Shown here: positions 34,210 through 45,259 of the stretch, one piece after another
Layout: each line of letters begins with the position of its first letter
Numbering within the stretch: position 1 is the first letter of the stretch
DNA from: Leptodactylus fallax
Lineage: Eukaryota > Chordata > Amphibia > Anura > Leptodactylidae
DNA length: 64,000 nucleotides
Reading direction: 5' to 3'
NCBI GenBank assembly: GCA_947044405.1
Contig: CAMRHE010000652.1
Location: 124,001 to 188,000 of the forward strand
The notes under the pieces: generated by a model
Database searches by the model: none
What the model was told of the DNA's origin: nothing
Seen by the model: only the letters and a program-made list of their open reading frames with translations
Made by a program: the position numbers and the translations under genes

Positions 34210-34850
34210 TTAATGAATCTACATCTCTTAATAAACACAGCATACACAGCTCTGCTACATACACAGCTCTGCTACATCTCTACATACACACAACACACAG
34301 CTCTGCTACATCTCTACATACACACACATCTCTACTACAACTCTACATACACACACAGCTCTGCTATATCTCTACATACACACACAGCTCTGCTATATCT
34401 CTACATACAAACACAGCTCTGCTACATCTCTACATACACAGCTCTTCTACATTTCTGCAAACACAGCTCTGCTACACCTCTACATACACACAGCACACAC
34501 AGCTCTGCTACATCTCTACATACAGACACAGCTCTACTACATCTCTACATACACACACAGCTCTGCTCATCTTTACATACACCGCCTCTGCTACATCTTT
34601 AAATGCACACAGCTCTGCTACATCTCTACATACACAGCTCTTCTACATCTCTGCAAACACAGCTCTGCTACACCTCTACATACACACAGCATACACAGCT
34701 CTGCTACATCTCTACATACACACAACACACACAGCTATGCTGCATCTCTACATACAGACACAGCTCTGTTACATCTCTACATACACACACAGCACACAAA
34801 GCTTTGCTACATGTCTACATACTGTATATACACAGCATGCACCGCTCTGC
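34210..34850. repeat. ACAGCTCTGCTACATCTCTACATACAC-type minisatellite
   Basis: About 20 imperfect units of ACAGCTCTGCTACATCTCTA plus CATACACAC, mixed with CA-rich segments. Long Thr/Tyr/Leu-rich open frames here are by-products. Confidence 0.93.
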
Positions 34851-34854
34851 CAAG

Positions 34855-35206
34855 GGTGTAGTGTAGAAAAATGGCGGGGTTGTTATGGAAACCTGGAGTA
34901 CAGCTGTTTGTATGAGGAGAGTAAGCGCCTGCGAGCTTCTATTGGCTGATAAGGGACATGTGACTATGTGTATGGCAGTTGGAATATGAATGAAAGACTT
35001 GCAGGCTTGTATTGGCTAATGCAGGTCATTTTTTGGGAATATTGTATCTCAGGAACGGTACGTCCTAGAGAGCTGAGACCCAGTCTAAAATATTCCTGGA
35101 CACCTGATGTACTTGTGTACCAAATTTGGTGGGGATCGGTCCAGTCGTTTGGTCGCGCATAAAGAACAGACAGACAGACAGATAGACAGAAACTCATTTA
35201 TATATA
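34855..35206 (+). repeat. Dispersed repeat R, copy 1 (3' part)
   Basis: It contains CTTCTATTGGCTGATAAGGG, CTGTTTGTATGAGGAG and the tail AAATTTGGTGGGGATCGGTC then CAGTCGTTTGGTCGCGCATA with a CAGACAGACAGACAGA run and TA-rich end. Same tail at 37600-37780 and 41100-41275. Class not assigned; the tail resembles 3' ends of non-LTR or related elements. Confidence 0.7.
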
Positions 35207-36835
35207 CAGTACAGACCAAAAGTTTGGACACACCTTCTCATTCCAAGAGTTTTCTGTATTTTCAGGACTATAAAAATTGTAGATTCACACTGAAGGCATC
35301 AAAACTATGAATTACCACATGTGGAATTATATACTTAACAAAAAAGTGTGAAACAACTGAAAATATGTCTTATATTCTAGGTTCTTCAAAGTAGCCACGT
35401 TTTGCTTTGATTACTGCTTTGCACACTCTTGGCATTCTCTTGATGAGCTTCAAGAGGTAGTCACCTGAAATGGTCTTCCAACAGTCTTGAAGGAGTTCCC
35501 AGAGATGCTTAGCACTTGTTGGCCCTTTTGCCTTCACTCTGCGGTCCAGCTCACCCCAAACCATCTGGATTGGGTTCAGGTCTGGTGACTGTGGAGGCCA
35601 GGTCATCTGGCGTAGCACCCCATCACTCTCCTTCTTGGTCAAATAGCCCTTACACAGTCTGGAGGTGTGTTTGGGGTCATTGTCCTGTTGAAAAATAAAT
35701 GATGGTCCAACTAAACGCAAACCGGATGGAATAGCATGCCGCTGCAAGATGCTGTGGTAACCATGCTGGTTCAGTATTCCTTCAATTTTGAATAAATCCC
35801 CAACAGTGTCACCAGCAAAGCCCCCCACACCATCACACCTCCTCCTCCATGCTTCACGGTGGGAACCAGGCATGTAGAGTCCATTCGTTCACCTTTTCTG
35901 CGTCGCACAAAGACACGGTGGTTGGAACCAAAGATCTCAAATTTGGACTCATCAGACCAAAGCACAGATTTCCACAGGTCTAATGTCCATTCCTTGTGTT
36001 CTTTAGCCCAAACAAGTCTCTTGTGCTTGTTGCCTGTCCTTAGCAGTGGTTTCCTAGCAGCTATTTTACCATGAAGGCCTGCTGCACACAGTCTCCTCTT
36101 AACAGTTGTTGTAGAGATGTGTCTGCTGCTAGAACTCTGTGTGGCATTGACCTGGTCTCTAATCTGAGCTGCTGTTAACCTGCGATTTCTGAGGCTGGGG
36201 ACTCGGATGAACTTATCCTCCGCAGCAGAGGTGACTCTTGGTCTTCCTTTCCTGGGGCAGTCCTCATGTGAGCCAGTTTCTTTGTAGCGCTTGATGGTTT
36301 TGGCCTCTGCACTTGGGGACACTTTCAAAGTTTTCCCAATTTTTCGGACTGACTGACCTTCATTTCGTAAAGTAATGATGGCCACTCGTTTTTCTTTACT
36401 TAGCTGCTTTTTTCTTGCCATAATACAAATTCTAACACTCCATTCAGTAGAACTATCAGCTGTGTATCCACCTGACTTCTGAACAACACAACTGATGGTC
36501 CCAACCCCATTTATAAGGCAAGAAATCCCACTTATTAAACCTGACAGGGCACACCTGTGAAGTGAAAACCATTTCAGGTGACTACCTCTTGAAGCTCATC
36601 AAGAGAATGTCAAGAGTGTGCAAAGCAGTAATCAAAGCAAAAGGTGGCTACTTTGAAGAACCTAGAATATAAGACATATTTTCAGTTGTTTCACACTTTT
36701 TTGTTAAGTATATAATTCCACATGTGTTAATTCATAGTTTTGATGCCTTCAGTGTGAATCTACAATTTTTATAGTCATGAAAATACAGAAAACTCTTGGA
36801 ATGAGAAGGTGTGTCAAAACTTTTGGTCTGTACTG
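35207..36835 (-). mobile_element. Tc1-type DD38E transposon, copy A
   Basis: Ends are CAGTACAGACCAAAAGTTTG and its complement, flanked by TA. Inverted repeats of about 240 bp reach into the transposase gene, so the last 28 codons (IKRMPRVCKAVIKAK...FEEPRI) reappear, inverted, at 36595-36660. Same family as copy B at 37781-39410. The 38-residue spacing fits the Intruder (DD38E) group described in animals. Confidence 0.93.
35370..36421 (-). pseudogene. DD38E transposase, copy A: frameshift and E to Q
   Basis: Starts MARKKQLSKEKRVAIITLRN and keeps the helix-turn-helix region, a GRPR motif (PRKGRPRVTS) and D1 in LWSDESKFEIFG. Near 35820, in a C run (GCCCCCCACACC), the frame shifts, and the remainder continues in the next frame with D2 in [12 protein letters not shown]. 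Where the catalytic Glu is expected, 38 residues after D2, the sequence reads LNPIQMVW: Gln instead of Glu. Copy B has the same Q. Both lesions should abolish cleavage. Confidence 0.9.
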
Positions 36836-36837
36836 TA

Positions 36838-37023
36838 TATAAGAGACTGGCAGTAGGACCCGGCTTTGCACGGGTACACTTCATTTTTTGTATGTATAGT
36901 GGCCCCATAAGAATTGGCCAGTTTTGCTCTTGACATCCAGTATGGCAGTCCAGTATAGGTACAGTCTATTTATGGCTGTGTTGCTATGGAAACCTGGTAA
37001 ATGAAATGTGAACTTATATTGGC
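36838..37023 (+). repeat. Dispersed repeat R, copy 2 (5' part)
   Basis: It begins after the Tc1 end with a GGACCCGGCTTTGCACGGGT-like start and contains GTGGCCCCATAAGAATTGGC and CTGTGTTGCTATGGAAACCT, as in copy 3 at 39412-39600. Confidence 0.75.
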
Positions 37024-37321
37024 AGACGTCGGTGTGCCAGTCCAACGTCATTATGCGTCGCGATGCATGCTTGGCTCACGTGACATCTGGTCCAACATTG
37101 AAGAGGTAGCGGGGAGTGCGCATAATATTATATAAAGGGGCCACTATGGGGCGTAATACTGTATGCAGGAGCCACTATGGGGCAGAATACTGTGTGCAAG
37201 GGCCACTATGGGGCATAATAGTGTGTGTAGGAATGCAGTCTGTGTGGGGGGGGGGGCGGTATCCGGGGGGGGCCCATATCAAATGTTCGTCTTGGGACCC
37301 AGCCATTGCTAGTTACGCCAC
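37024..37321 (+). mobile_element. hAT-type element E5', 5'-truncated copy of E5
   Basis: Starts inside the element (CAGACGTCGGTGTGCCAGTC) and ends TAGTTACGCCACTG. The minisatellite units CAGGAGCCACTATGGGGCAG are present. It lies in a copy of repeat R and shows the same right-hand junction (AGTCCA...) as E5 at 40821. Confidence 0.8.
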
Positions 37322-37780
37322 TGAGTCCAATAGAGGTACAGTCTATTTATGGATGTGTTGTTAAGGAAACCTGGTAAATTAAATGTGAACTTATATTGGC
37401 TGATACACGTGATATGACTAAATATTTAAGGACCTGCGAACTGCTATTGACTAATACAGGTCATAAATAGCTTGTTTGCTATGGAAACCTGTGTGCCTGA
37501 GGAGACTAAGCGCCTGCGAGCTTCTATTGGCTCATAAGGGACATGTGACTATGTGTATGGCAGTTGGAATATGAGTGAAAGACTTGCAGGCTTGTATTAG
37601 CTAATGCAGGTCATTTTTTGGAAATACTGTATCTCAGTAATGGTACATCCTTTGGAGCTGAGACCCAGTCTAAAATATTCCCAGACACTTGATGTACATG
37701 TGTGCCAAATTTGGCGAGGATCGGTCCAGTCGTTTGGTCGTGCATAAAGAACAGAGAGACAGACAGAAAATAATTTTATA
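37322..37780 (+). repeat. Dispersed repeat R, copy 2 (3' part)
   Basis: Continues R after E5', ending in the AGTCGTTTGGTCGTGCATAA tail with ACAGACAG repeats and a TA where Tc1 copy B inserted. Confidence 0.75.
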
Positions 37781-39410
37781 CAGTACAGACCAAAAGTTTG
37801 GACACACCTTCTCATTCCAAGAGTTTTCTGTATTTTCAGTACTATAAAAATTGTAGATTCACACTGAAGGCATCAAAACTATGAATTAACAAATGTGGAA
37901 TTATATACTTAACCAAAAAGTGTGAAACAACTGAAAATATGTCTTATATTCTAGGTTCTTCAAAGTAGCCACCTTTTGCTTTGATTACTTCTTTGCACAC
38001 TCTTGGCATTCTCTTGATGGGCTTCAAGAGGTAGTCACCTGAAATGGTCTTCCAACAGTCTTGAAGGAGTTCCCAGGGATGCTTAGCACTTGTTGGCCCT
38101 TTTGCCTTCACTCTGCGGTCCAGCTCACCCCAATCCATCTGGATTGGGTTCAGGTCTGGTGACTGTGGAGGCCAGGTCATCTGGCGTAGCACCCCATCAC
38201 TCTCCTTCTTGGTCAAATAGCCCTTATACAGTCTGAAGGTGTGTTTGGGGTCATTGTCCTGTTGAAAAATAAATGATGGTCCAACTAAACGCAAACCGGA
38301 TGGAATAGCATGCCGCTGCAAGATGCTGTGGTAAACATGCTGGTTCAGTATTCCTTCAATTTTGAATAAATCCCAAACCGTGTCACCAGCAAAGCACCCA
38401 CACACCATCACACCTCCTCCTCCATGCTTCACGGTGGGAACCAGGCATGTAGAGTCCATTCGTTCACCTTTTCTGCGTCGCACAAAGACACGGTGGTTGG
38501 AACCAAAGATCTCAAATTTGGACTCATCAGACCAAAGCACAGATTTCCACAGGTCTAATGTCCATTCCTTGTGTTCTTTAGCCCAAACAAGTCTCTTGTG
38601 CTTGTTGCCTGTCCTTAACAGTGGTTTCCTAGCAGCTATTTTACCATGAAGGCCTGCTGCACACAGTCTCCTCTTAACAGTTGTTGTAGAGATGTGTCTG
38701 CTGCTAGAACTCTGTGTGGCATTGACCTGGTCTCTAATCTGAGCTGCTGTTAACCTGCGATTTCTGAGGCTGATGACTCGGATGAACTTATCCTCCGCAG
38801 CAGAGGTGACTCTTGGTATTCCTTTCCTGGGGCGGTCCTCATGTGAGCCAGTTTCTTTGTAGCGCTTGATGGTTTTGGCCACTGCACTTGGGGACACTTT
38901 CAAAGTTTTCCCAATTTTTCAGACTGACTGACCTTCATTTCTTAAAGTAATGATGGCCACTCGTTTTTCTTTACTTAGCTGCTTTTTTCTTGCCATAATA
39001 CAAATTCTAACACTCCATTCAGTAGGACTATCAGCTGTGTATACACCTGACTTCTGAACAACACAACTGATGGTCCCAACCCCATTTATAAGGCAAGAAT
39101 TCCCACTTATTAAACCTGACAGGGCACACCTGTGAAGTGAAAACCATTTCAGGTGACTACCTCTTGAAGCTCATCAAGAGAATGCCAAGAGTGTGCAAAG
39201 CAGTAATCAAAGCAAAAGGTGGTTACTTTGAAGAACCTAGAATATAAGACAGATTTTCAGTTGTTTCACACTTTTTTGTTAAGTATATAATTCCACATGT
39301 GTTAATTCATAGTTTTGATGCCTTCAGTGTGAATCTACAATTTTTATAGTCATGAAAATACAGAAAACTCTTGGAATGAGAAGGTGTGTCCAAACTTTTG
39401 GTCTGTACTG
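37781..39410 (-). mobile_element. Tc1-type DD38E transposon, copy B
   Basis: 1630 bp with CAGTACAGACC ends, TA on both sides, and inverted repeats as in copy A. It occupies the same position in the R tail as copy A does in R copy 1. Confidence 0.93.
37944..38996 (-). pseudogene. DD38E transposase, copy B: one stop codon and E to Q
   Basis: Full length (350 codons from MARKKQL, ATG at 38996-38994) without frameshifts. Codon 26 is TGA where copy A has CGA (Arg), a CpG-decay type change. D1 (LWSDESK) and D2 (QQDNDPKHT) are intact, but the third catalytic position reads NPIQMDWGEL, Gln for Glu with 38-residue spacing. One nonsense change plus Q separates this copy from an open, complete gene. 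Confidence 0.92.
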
Positions 39411-39411
39411 T

Positions 39412-40162
39412 ATATATACTAGCAGAAGGACCCGGCTATTTCATTTTTTGTTTGTGTAGTGGCCCCATAAGAATTGGCCAGTTTTGCACTTCACATCCAG
39501 TATGGCAGTCCAGTATAGGTACAGTCTATTTATGGCTGTGTTGCTATGGAAACCTGGTAAATGAAATGTGAACTTATATTGGCTGATGCACGTCATATGA
39601 CTGAATATTTAAGGACCTGCGAACTGCTATTCACTCATACAGGTCATAAATAGCTTGGTTGCTATGGAAACCTGGTGTAAAGCTGTATTTATGTCAAGAC
39701 TGAAGAACCTGCGATTTTCCATTGGTCCATAAGCGTCATGTGATCATGTGTATCTCAGTTTGGATATCAGTGAAAGACCTCAGTTCGGTTGTTATGGAAA
39801 ACCTGGAGTAAAGCTGTGTGTATGTGACCTTGTGTAACAGTGTAATCCACAGCGCCCTGCCCCTTTAAAGCTGACCTACAGCAGTGAATAAAAATGGCTG
39901 GGTTGTTATGGAAACATGGAGTGCAGCTGTGTGCATGTGGCTGACAATGCCTTGTCAGATTGGAGACGGGCTTGGGTCTGCTGGGTTGTTTCAGCAGCTC
40001 GCTGTTGTCTGTGACATACCTTTTCAAATTGGAGACGGACTTGGGTCTGCTGAGAGTTTTCATTAGCTCGAGCAGCAGCCATGCATTTTGCTGCAGGAGG
40101 CATGAGTAGTTTAAAAACGTTTCAATTTATAAGAATGCTGAAATCCACAATAGCAGTCCAGT
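39412..40162 (+). repeat. Dispersed repeat R, copy 3 (5' part)
   Basis: Starts ACTAGCAGAAGGACCCGGCT and carries several repeats of the TGTTATGGAAACCTGG block (about 39540, 39660, 39795, 39905). ORFs here are incidental. Confidence 0.7.
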
Positions 40163-40820
40163 CAATAGCGTATATACCGGGGTAGAAGTGGTAGCAGCTG
40201 CCATAGGGCCGGAGACATTAGGGGTCCCGGCAGGCCCCTGATATTTTTTTTTTAATAGGCCATTACCTGCTGGTGTAACACCAGCAGGTAATGGGCCCTA
40301 TTTACTTACCGATCTCCACTCCTGCTTACGGCCACCTGCGCTTCACCTTCTGCGGAGGCGGCTGTGAGCAGGAGCGGGGAACGGTAAGTAAGGCCTGTGG
40401 GCCGTGAACCCCACAAACACTGCTATCATTATACTCTGGGGTCTTTTCAGACCCCAGAGTATAATGATCGGAGGCCCCGAGGAGTTGAGGGAACATAAAA
40501 AACACTGTTACTTACCTCTCCTGCGCTCCAGCAGGCTTCGGGCCTTCTTGGTGACATCCCAGACGTCGGTGTGCCAGTCCAACGTCATTATGCGTCGCGA
40601 TGCATGCCTGGCTCACGTGACATCTGGTCCAACATTGAAGAGGTAGCGGGAAGTGCACATAATACTGTGTGCAGGGGCCACTATGGGGCAGAATACTGTG
40701 TGCAAGGGCCACTATGGGGCATAATAGTGTGTGTAGGAATGCAGTTTGTGCAGGAAGAGAGGGTGGTTGCCCATGTCAAATGTTTGCCTTGGGGCCCTGC
40801 CATTCCTAGTTACGCCACTG
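40163..40820 (+). mobile_element. hAT-type non-autonomous element E5, perfect 8-bp duplication
   Basis: 658 bp between AGTCCAGT (40155-40162) and AGTCCAGT (40821-40828). Termini are CAATAGCGTATATACC and, inverted, CAGTGGCGTAACTA. It contains an inner hairpin CCATTACCTGCTGGTGT/ACACCAGCAGGTAATGG near 40260-40295; the TATAATGATCGG/CATTATACTCTGGGGTC palindrome (40430-40470); splice-donor-like GTAAGT sites (minus 40309-40304, plus 40384-40389, minus 40515-40510); a CpG-rich AACGTCATTATGCGTCGCGA core; and two to three minisatellite units. No transposase. Confidence 0.88.
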
Positions 40821-41235
40821 AGTCCAGTACAGGTAAAGTCTATTTATGGCTGTGTTGTTATGGAAACCTGGTAAATTAAATGTGAACTTATATTGGCTGA
40901 TACATGTGATATGACTGAATATTTAAGGACCTGCGAACTGCTATTGACTAATACAGGTCATAAATAGCTTCGTTGCTATGGAAACTTGCGTGCCTGAGGA
41001 GAGTAAGCACCTGCAAGCTCTTATTGGCTGATAAGGGACATGTGACCATGTGTATGGCAGTTGGAATATGAGTGAAATACTTGCAGGCTTGTATTAGCTA
41101 ATGTTGGTCATTTTTTGGGAATACTGTATCTCAGAAACAGTACGAGAGAGCTGAGACCCAGTCTAAAATATTCCCGGACACCTGATGTACATGTGTACCA
41201 AATTTGGTGAGGATCGGTCCAGTCGTTTGGAACTC

Positions 41236-41266
<31 letters not shown>

Positions 41267-41275
41267 AGAGATAAC
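40821..41275 (+). repeat. Dispersed repeat R, copy 3 (3' part) with TA microsatellite
   Basis: Continues R after E5: ATTGGCTGATACATGTGATA, the AAATTTGGTGAGGATCGGTC tail, and a TA run at 41240-41265. Confidence 0.75.
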
Positions 41276-41712
41276 ATGTATAAATCTCATAACTAATTCA
41301 CAATGATTTAATGTCAGGGATGGGACCAAACCTGACAGACGGACCCCCCACCATAAATATGTAGATTACATTATACATCACATAGAAAGAAACCATTTCA
41401 TCACACAATACCCCACACACTGCTCCACCATCTCCAAAGACTTTGTCTGAGCACCTAGTGCAGGCATTATTACTGAGGAAATGTGAAGACTGTCTAGCCA
41501 TAACAAAGGCCTTGGGAAGCCGGCACACTCCCCTCATGATGTATCTCGAAGTAACACCTTGTCCCTGTGGTCTGCTGCATATAATAACCATAATAACCAC
41601 CTTCTGCTGCTCACACAGACACTCCAGCACCTTTAAGGTGAAGTTATACCAAGTTGACATGTTGTAGATAAGGCTGAGACTGTCAGATATTGTTATCACG
41701 TGATGTGTGTGA
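41276..41712. other. Spacer, with start of duplicated GATAAGGCTGAGACTGTCA block
   Basis: ACATGTTGTAGATAAGGCTG at about 41657 recurs at about 41857 and 54010. Otherwise nothing is recognised. Confidence 0.4.
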
Positions 41713-42470
41713 TGGCCCCAGGGGACTGCCTTGGTGGTTGTTCTTGGCTGGCCTAGTCAAAATCATCATCATCTTCTTCTTAAACTGATAAGGGTAGGCC
41801 TCCTCCCCTGGCTGTGCCTGTGACATATCCAGGGCCCCCTCTGCGTCCTCCTCTGCCATGTTGTAGATAAGGCTGAGACTGTCACATATTGTTATCACGT
41901 GATGTGTGTGATGAGTCACTGCACACATGACATTGTCTGCTCAGGATTTCCTGCTCTAAGACGTGGCTGCCACCATTTTCTCGTACTGTGGACATTTTTA
42001 TTCATTTGAAGCGAATCACCATTTGTTCGGTTTCATTAAAAAACAAACAAATTGGAATAATCAGGACGAACCTGACTTGTTATGAAACGATTCACCCATC
42101 TCTAGTCCGGGGGTTGCTCATTTCTATGCAGTAATGATGGAGGGGACGGGGGTTGGTCTCAGGTCTGGACAGGACGTTCCTCATTAGGATGTAAAATGTT
42201 CATTGTTTCTCCTGATTCTCCCATGAAAAGGTCTCTGAGTAGCTCAGGACTCTCTTACAGATGCTAAGTAGGGGTGGGAACAATAGGTACAATGCAGATA
42301 CAATGTGTGATTGGTGGAGGGTCTCAGGGTGATAAGGAGGGGGCACCATCCTTCTTCTTGCCATATTGTATGAGGTAGAGCCCAGTTTCATCATCAACAG
42401 TGTCTCTGATCAGGAAGGTGGGACTGAGGGTGTCCAAGGCGGGGGGAGGGCAGATGTGGCCACCATAGGG

Positions 42471-42594
42471 GTATAAAGATCCAAGCATTGTCCAGGAGGG
42501 GAGAATTACCAGAGGACTTACCAGGAGGGAACTTACCTGAGGAGGAGACCCTGACAGGAGATCTAGACCTGAGTGTGTGGTGCGCCCACGTCTG
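42471..42594 (+). promoter_or_regulatory. Putative TATA promoter and first exon, zinc-finger unit A
   Basis: GTATAAAG (42471) is a good TATA box. About 30 bp on, an exon-like stretch runs through GGAGATCTAGACCTGAGTGT to CCACGTCTG and the consensus donor GTGAGT at 42595. The block is conserved in unit B (TATAAAG 54528, donor 54651). Transcription is inferred. Confidence 0.5.
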
Positions 42595-43200
42595 GTGAGT
42601 AGAATATCATTGGCTATAAGTTGGAGGAGCTATAATATATTGTAATGATGGTGGACTATAAGGAATAGGTGTCTGTAGATGTCATGTTTATGGATTATGT
42701 TTTGAACACTTTTTTAACATTTCTTGGGCAGCAAAGAGAAAAAAACAGCAATTTAGACATTTTTGTTTCACATTTTTCTTCAGGTTTTTACGGACAAGGA
42801 AATAACCAATACGTTTATTTCTTATTATATTTTGGGTATTTACAAAAAAACTTTGGTGCAGGAAATTAATGAAAAAATGTAATTCCAATAAGCAGTTGAG
42901 GACGACCCATAGAATATATACCCGTACGTCCTTACAGTGTTTAGCAGCTGCAGATCTGGGGAATCGGCTGTAACTACAGCCGGAGCTCCTCTAGAGAAGG
43001 CAGAGACTGTTTATTACTGTCCCTATATCCCCCTATATACTCAGTTAGCCTCTAAAAGGTATCGCCTGATTTCTTCACTCTTCCACCTATATCCCCCAAT
43101 CACTGGCTACACAAATAGTCAGATCTATTCAACCAAAATTCTGTATTCAGCTGTATACTGCCTCTGCTCTGCCTCACACATGCCTGTTACACACACAGCT
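42595..43200 (+). other. Intron of zinc-finger unit A, left part
   Basis: AT-rich intron; nothing else recognised up to the CA-rich region. Confidence 0.4.
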
Positions 43201-43282
43201 CTGCTGTCTCCATATTTTCCCCACTACACACATATACACATATATACACACACATACACATGCACATATATACACACATACA

Positions 43283-43334
<52 letters not shown>

Positions 43335-43680
43335 ACACACATATACATACACACACACACACTGCTGTCCCTGTGTTTTCCTTACTGCACACACAGCTCA
43401 GCTACCTCCATGCTTCCTACACCCACATATTGACCTGCATGCAGCCAGCTATCTCCACGCTCTCTCTATACACTTAGCTCTGCTACCTGCAGGTCCTCGC
43501 ACACACATCTTTTGCACTTCTACCCTTCCCCCAACAGTCAGCTATGCTCCTTCCACCCTTCCCCCACTCCTAGCACTGTTACCTCCACACTTCTCCCACA
43601 CAAAGTTCTACTTCCACCCTTCCCCCATTCACTTAGCATTTCTAGCATTCTGTTCTTCCCCATACAGACAGCCCTCAACA
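43201..43680. repeat. CA microsatellite and AGCTCTGCTACC-type repeat
   Basis: A long (CA)n tract at about 43205-43370, then degenerate ACACAGCTCAGCTACCTCCA-type units to about 43670, related to the 34210-34850 array. The 273-codon frame across it is an artefact of composition. Confidence 0.85.
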
Positions 43681-43909
43681 GCTTGTATTATAAATAAAAC
43701 CATTGTAGAACAAGCTCCACCCCTGTACGTGACCGGTCGCATGACTGTGACATTATGAAAGGTATTATTCCAGAGCATAAAAAATACCGGCAATTAATAT
43801 TACTGGCAGTTCTGTCTGCATTACAGTGTGGAAAAGTTATCTCCTTCCCTCGTAACTACCCTGGAGGTCTTTACACGACCCCTATTAAATATCACGAGTT
43901 AATATTGGA

Positions 43910-44905
43910 GAAGTCACAGTTACTAGTGGGGTACCACAGGGGTCAGTATTAAAGTAGTCACAGTTACTAGTGGTGTACCACAGGGATCAGTATTAGAGGA
44001 GTCACAGTTACTAGTGGGGTACCACAGCGGTCAGTATTAGAGGAGTCACAGTTACTAGTGGGGTACCACAGGGGGTCAGTATTGGAGAAGTCACAGTTAC
44101 TAGTAGGGTACCACAGGGGGTCAGTATTGGAGAAGTCACAGTTACTAGTGGGGTACCACAGGGGTCAGTATTAGTCACAGTTACTAGTGGGGTACCACAG
44201 GGGTTAGTATTAGAGGAGTCACAGTTACTAGTGGGGTACCACAGGGATCAGTATTAGTGGAGTCACAGTTACTAGTGGTTTACCACAGGTGTCAGTATTA
44301 GAGTAGTCACAGTTACTAGTGGGGTACCACAGGGGTCAGTATTAGAGGAGTCACAGTTACTAGTGGGGTACCAAAGGGGTCAGTATTAGAGGAGTCGCAG
44401 TTACTAGTGGGGTACCACAGGGGTCAGTATTAGAAGAGTCACAGTTATTATTGGGGTACCACAGAGGTCAGTATTAGAGGAGTCACAGTTACTACTGGGT
44501 TACCACAGGGGTCAGTATTAGAGGAGTCACAGTTACTAGTGGGGTACCACAGGGGTCACTATTAGAGGAGTCACAGTTACTAGTGGGGTACCACAGGGAT
44601 CAGTATTAGAGGAGTCACAGTTACTAGTGGGGTACCACAGGGGGTCAATATTGGAGAAGTCACAGTTACTAGTGGGGTACCACAGGGGTCAGTATTAAAG
44701 TAGTCACAGTTACTAGTGGGGTACCACAGGGGTCAGTATTAGAGGAGTCACAGTTACTAGTGGGGTACCACAGGGATCAGTATTAGAGGAGTCACAGTTA
44801 CTAGTGGTTTACCACAGGGGTCAGTATTAGAGGAGTCACAGGTAATAGTGGGGTACCACAGGGGTTAGTATTAGAGAAGTCACAGTTATTATTGGGCTAC
44901 CAGTT
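43910..44905. repeat. 44-bp minisatellite, about 22 units
   Basis: The unit is GAGTCACAGTTACTAGTGGG plus GTACCACAGGGGTCAGTATT plus AGAG, the same family as the 33546-34125 array but with TACCACAG instead of TATCAGAG. Confidence 0.93.
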
Positions 44906-45259
44906 GGGTTTTCTTCTAAATATGTTTATTAACCCTTATTAATAGTGCGGATGTCGGGTATGTAATTATTCAGGTTGTTTAGGAGGTGAGCGGCTGTCAT
45001 AGCCACTGGGATTGCACTGTATTATACATCAGAGACCCAGCGGTAATACTCATGATCAGTGCCCTCGATGTTCACAGGCATTAAGGACTTTGCTGCCTCG
45101 GGCAAAGCTGACTGTGGCCGGCTATCCATTGTCTTGTCTGGCATATCGTTCTATTGCAGGCTCCTCTATGCAGACTGTAATAGATCTTCCGGTATTAGAC
45201 AAAGCATTGCGATATATTAGCATCACAATGGGTTGTATTAGTGATAAGTTCCCCTAGGG
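44906..45259. other. Intronic spacer, nothing recognised
   Basis: No supportable feature. Confidence 0.4.

Noticed and set aside
42937..43758. 273-residue frame
   Set aside because: It is open only because of the CA microsatellite and low complexity; no domain.
33546..44905. Regular repeats that could suggest CRISPR
   Set aside because: Units are directly adjacent without unique spacers, and the context is vertebrate; ordinary minisatellites.
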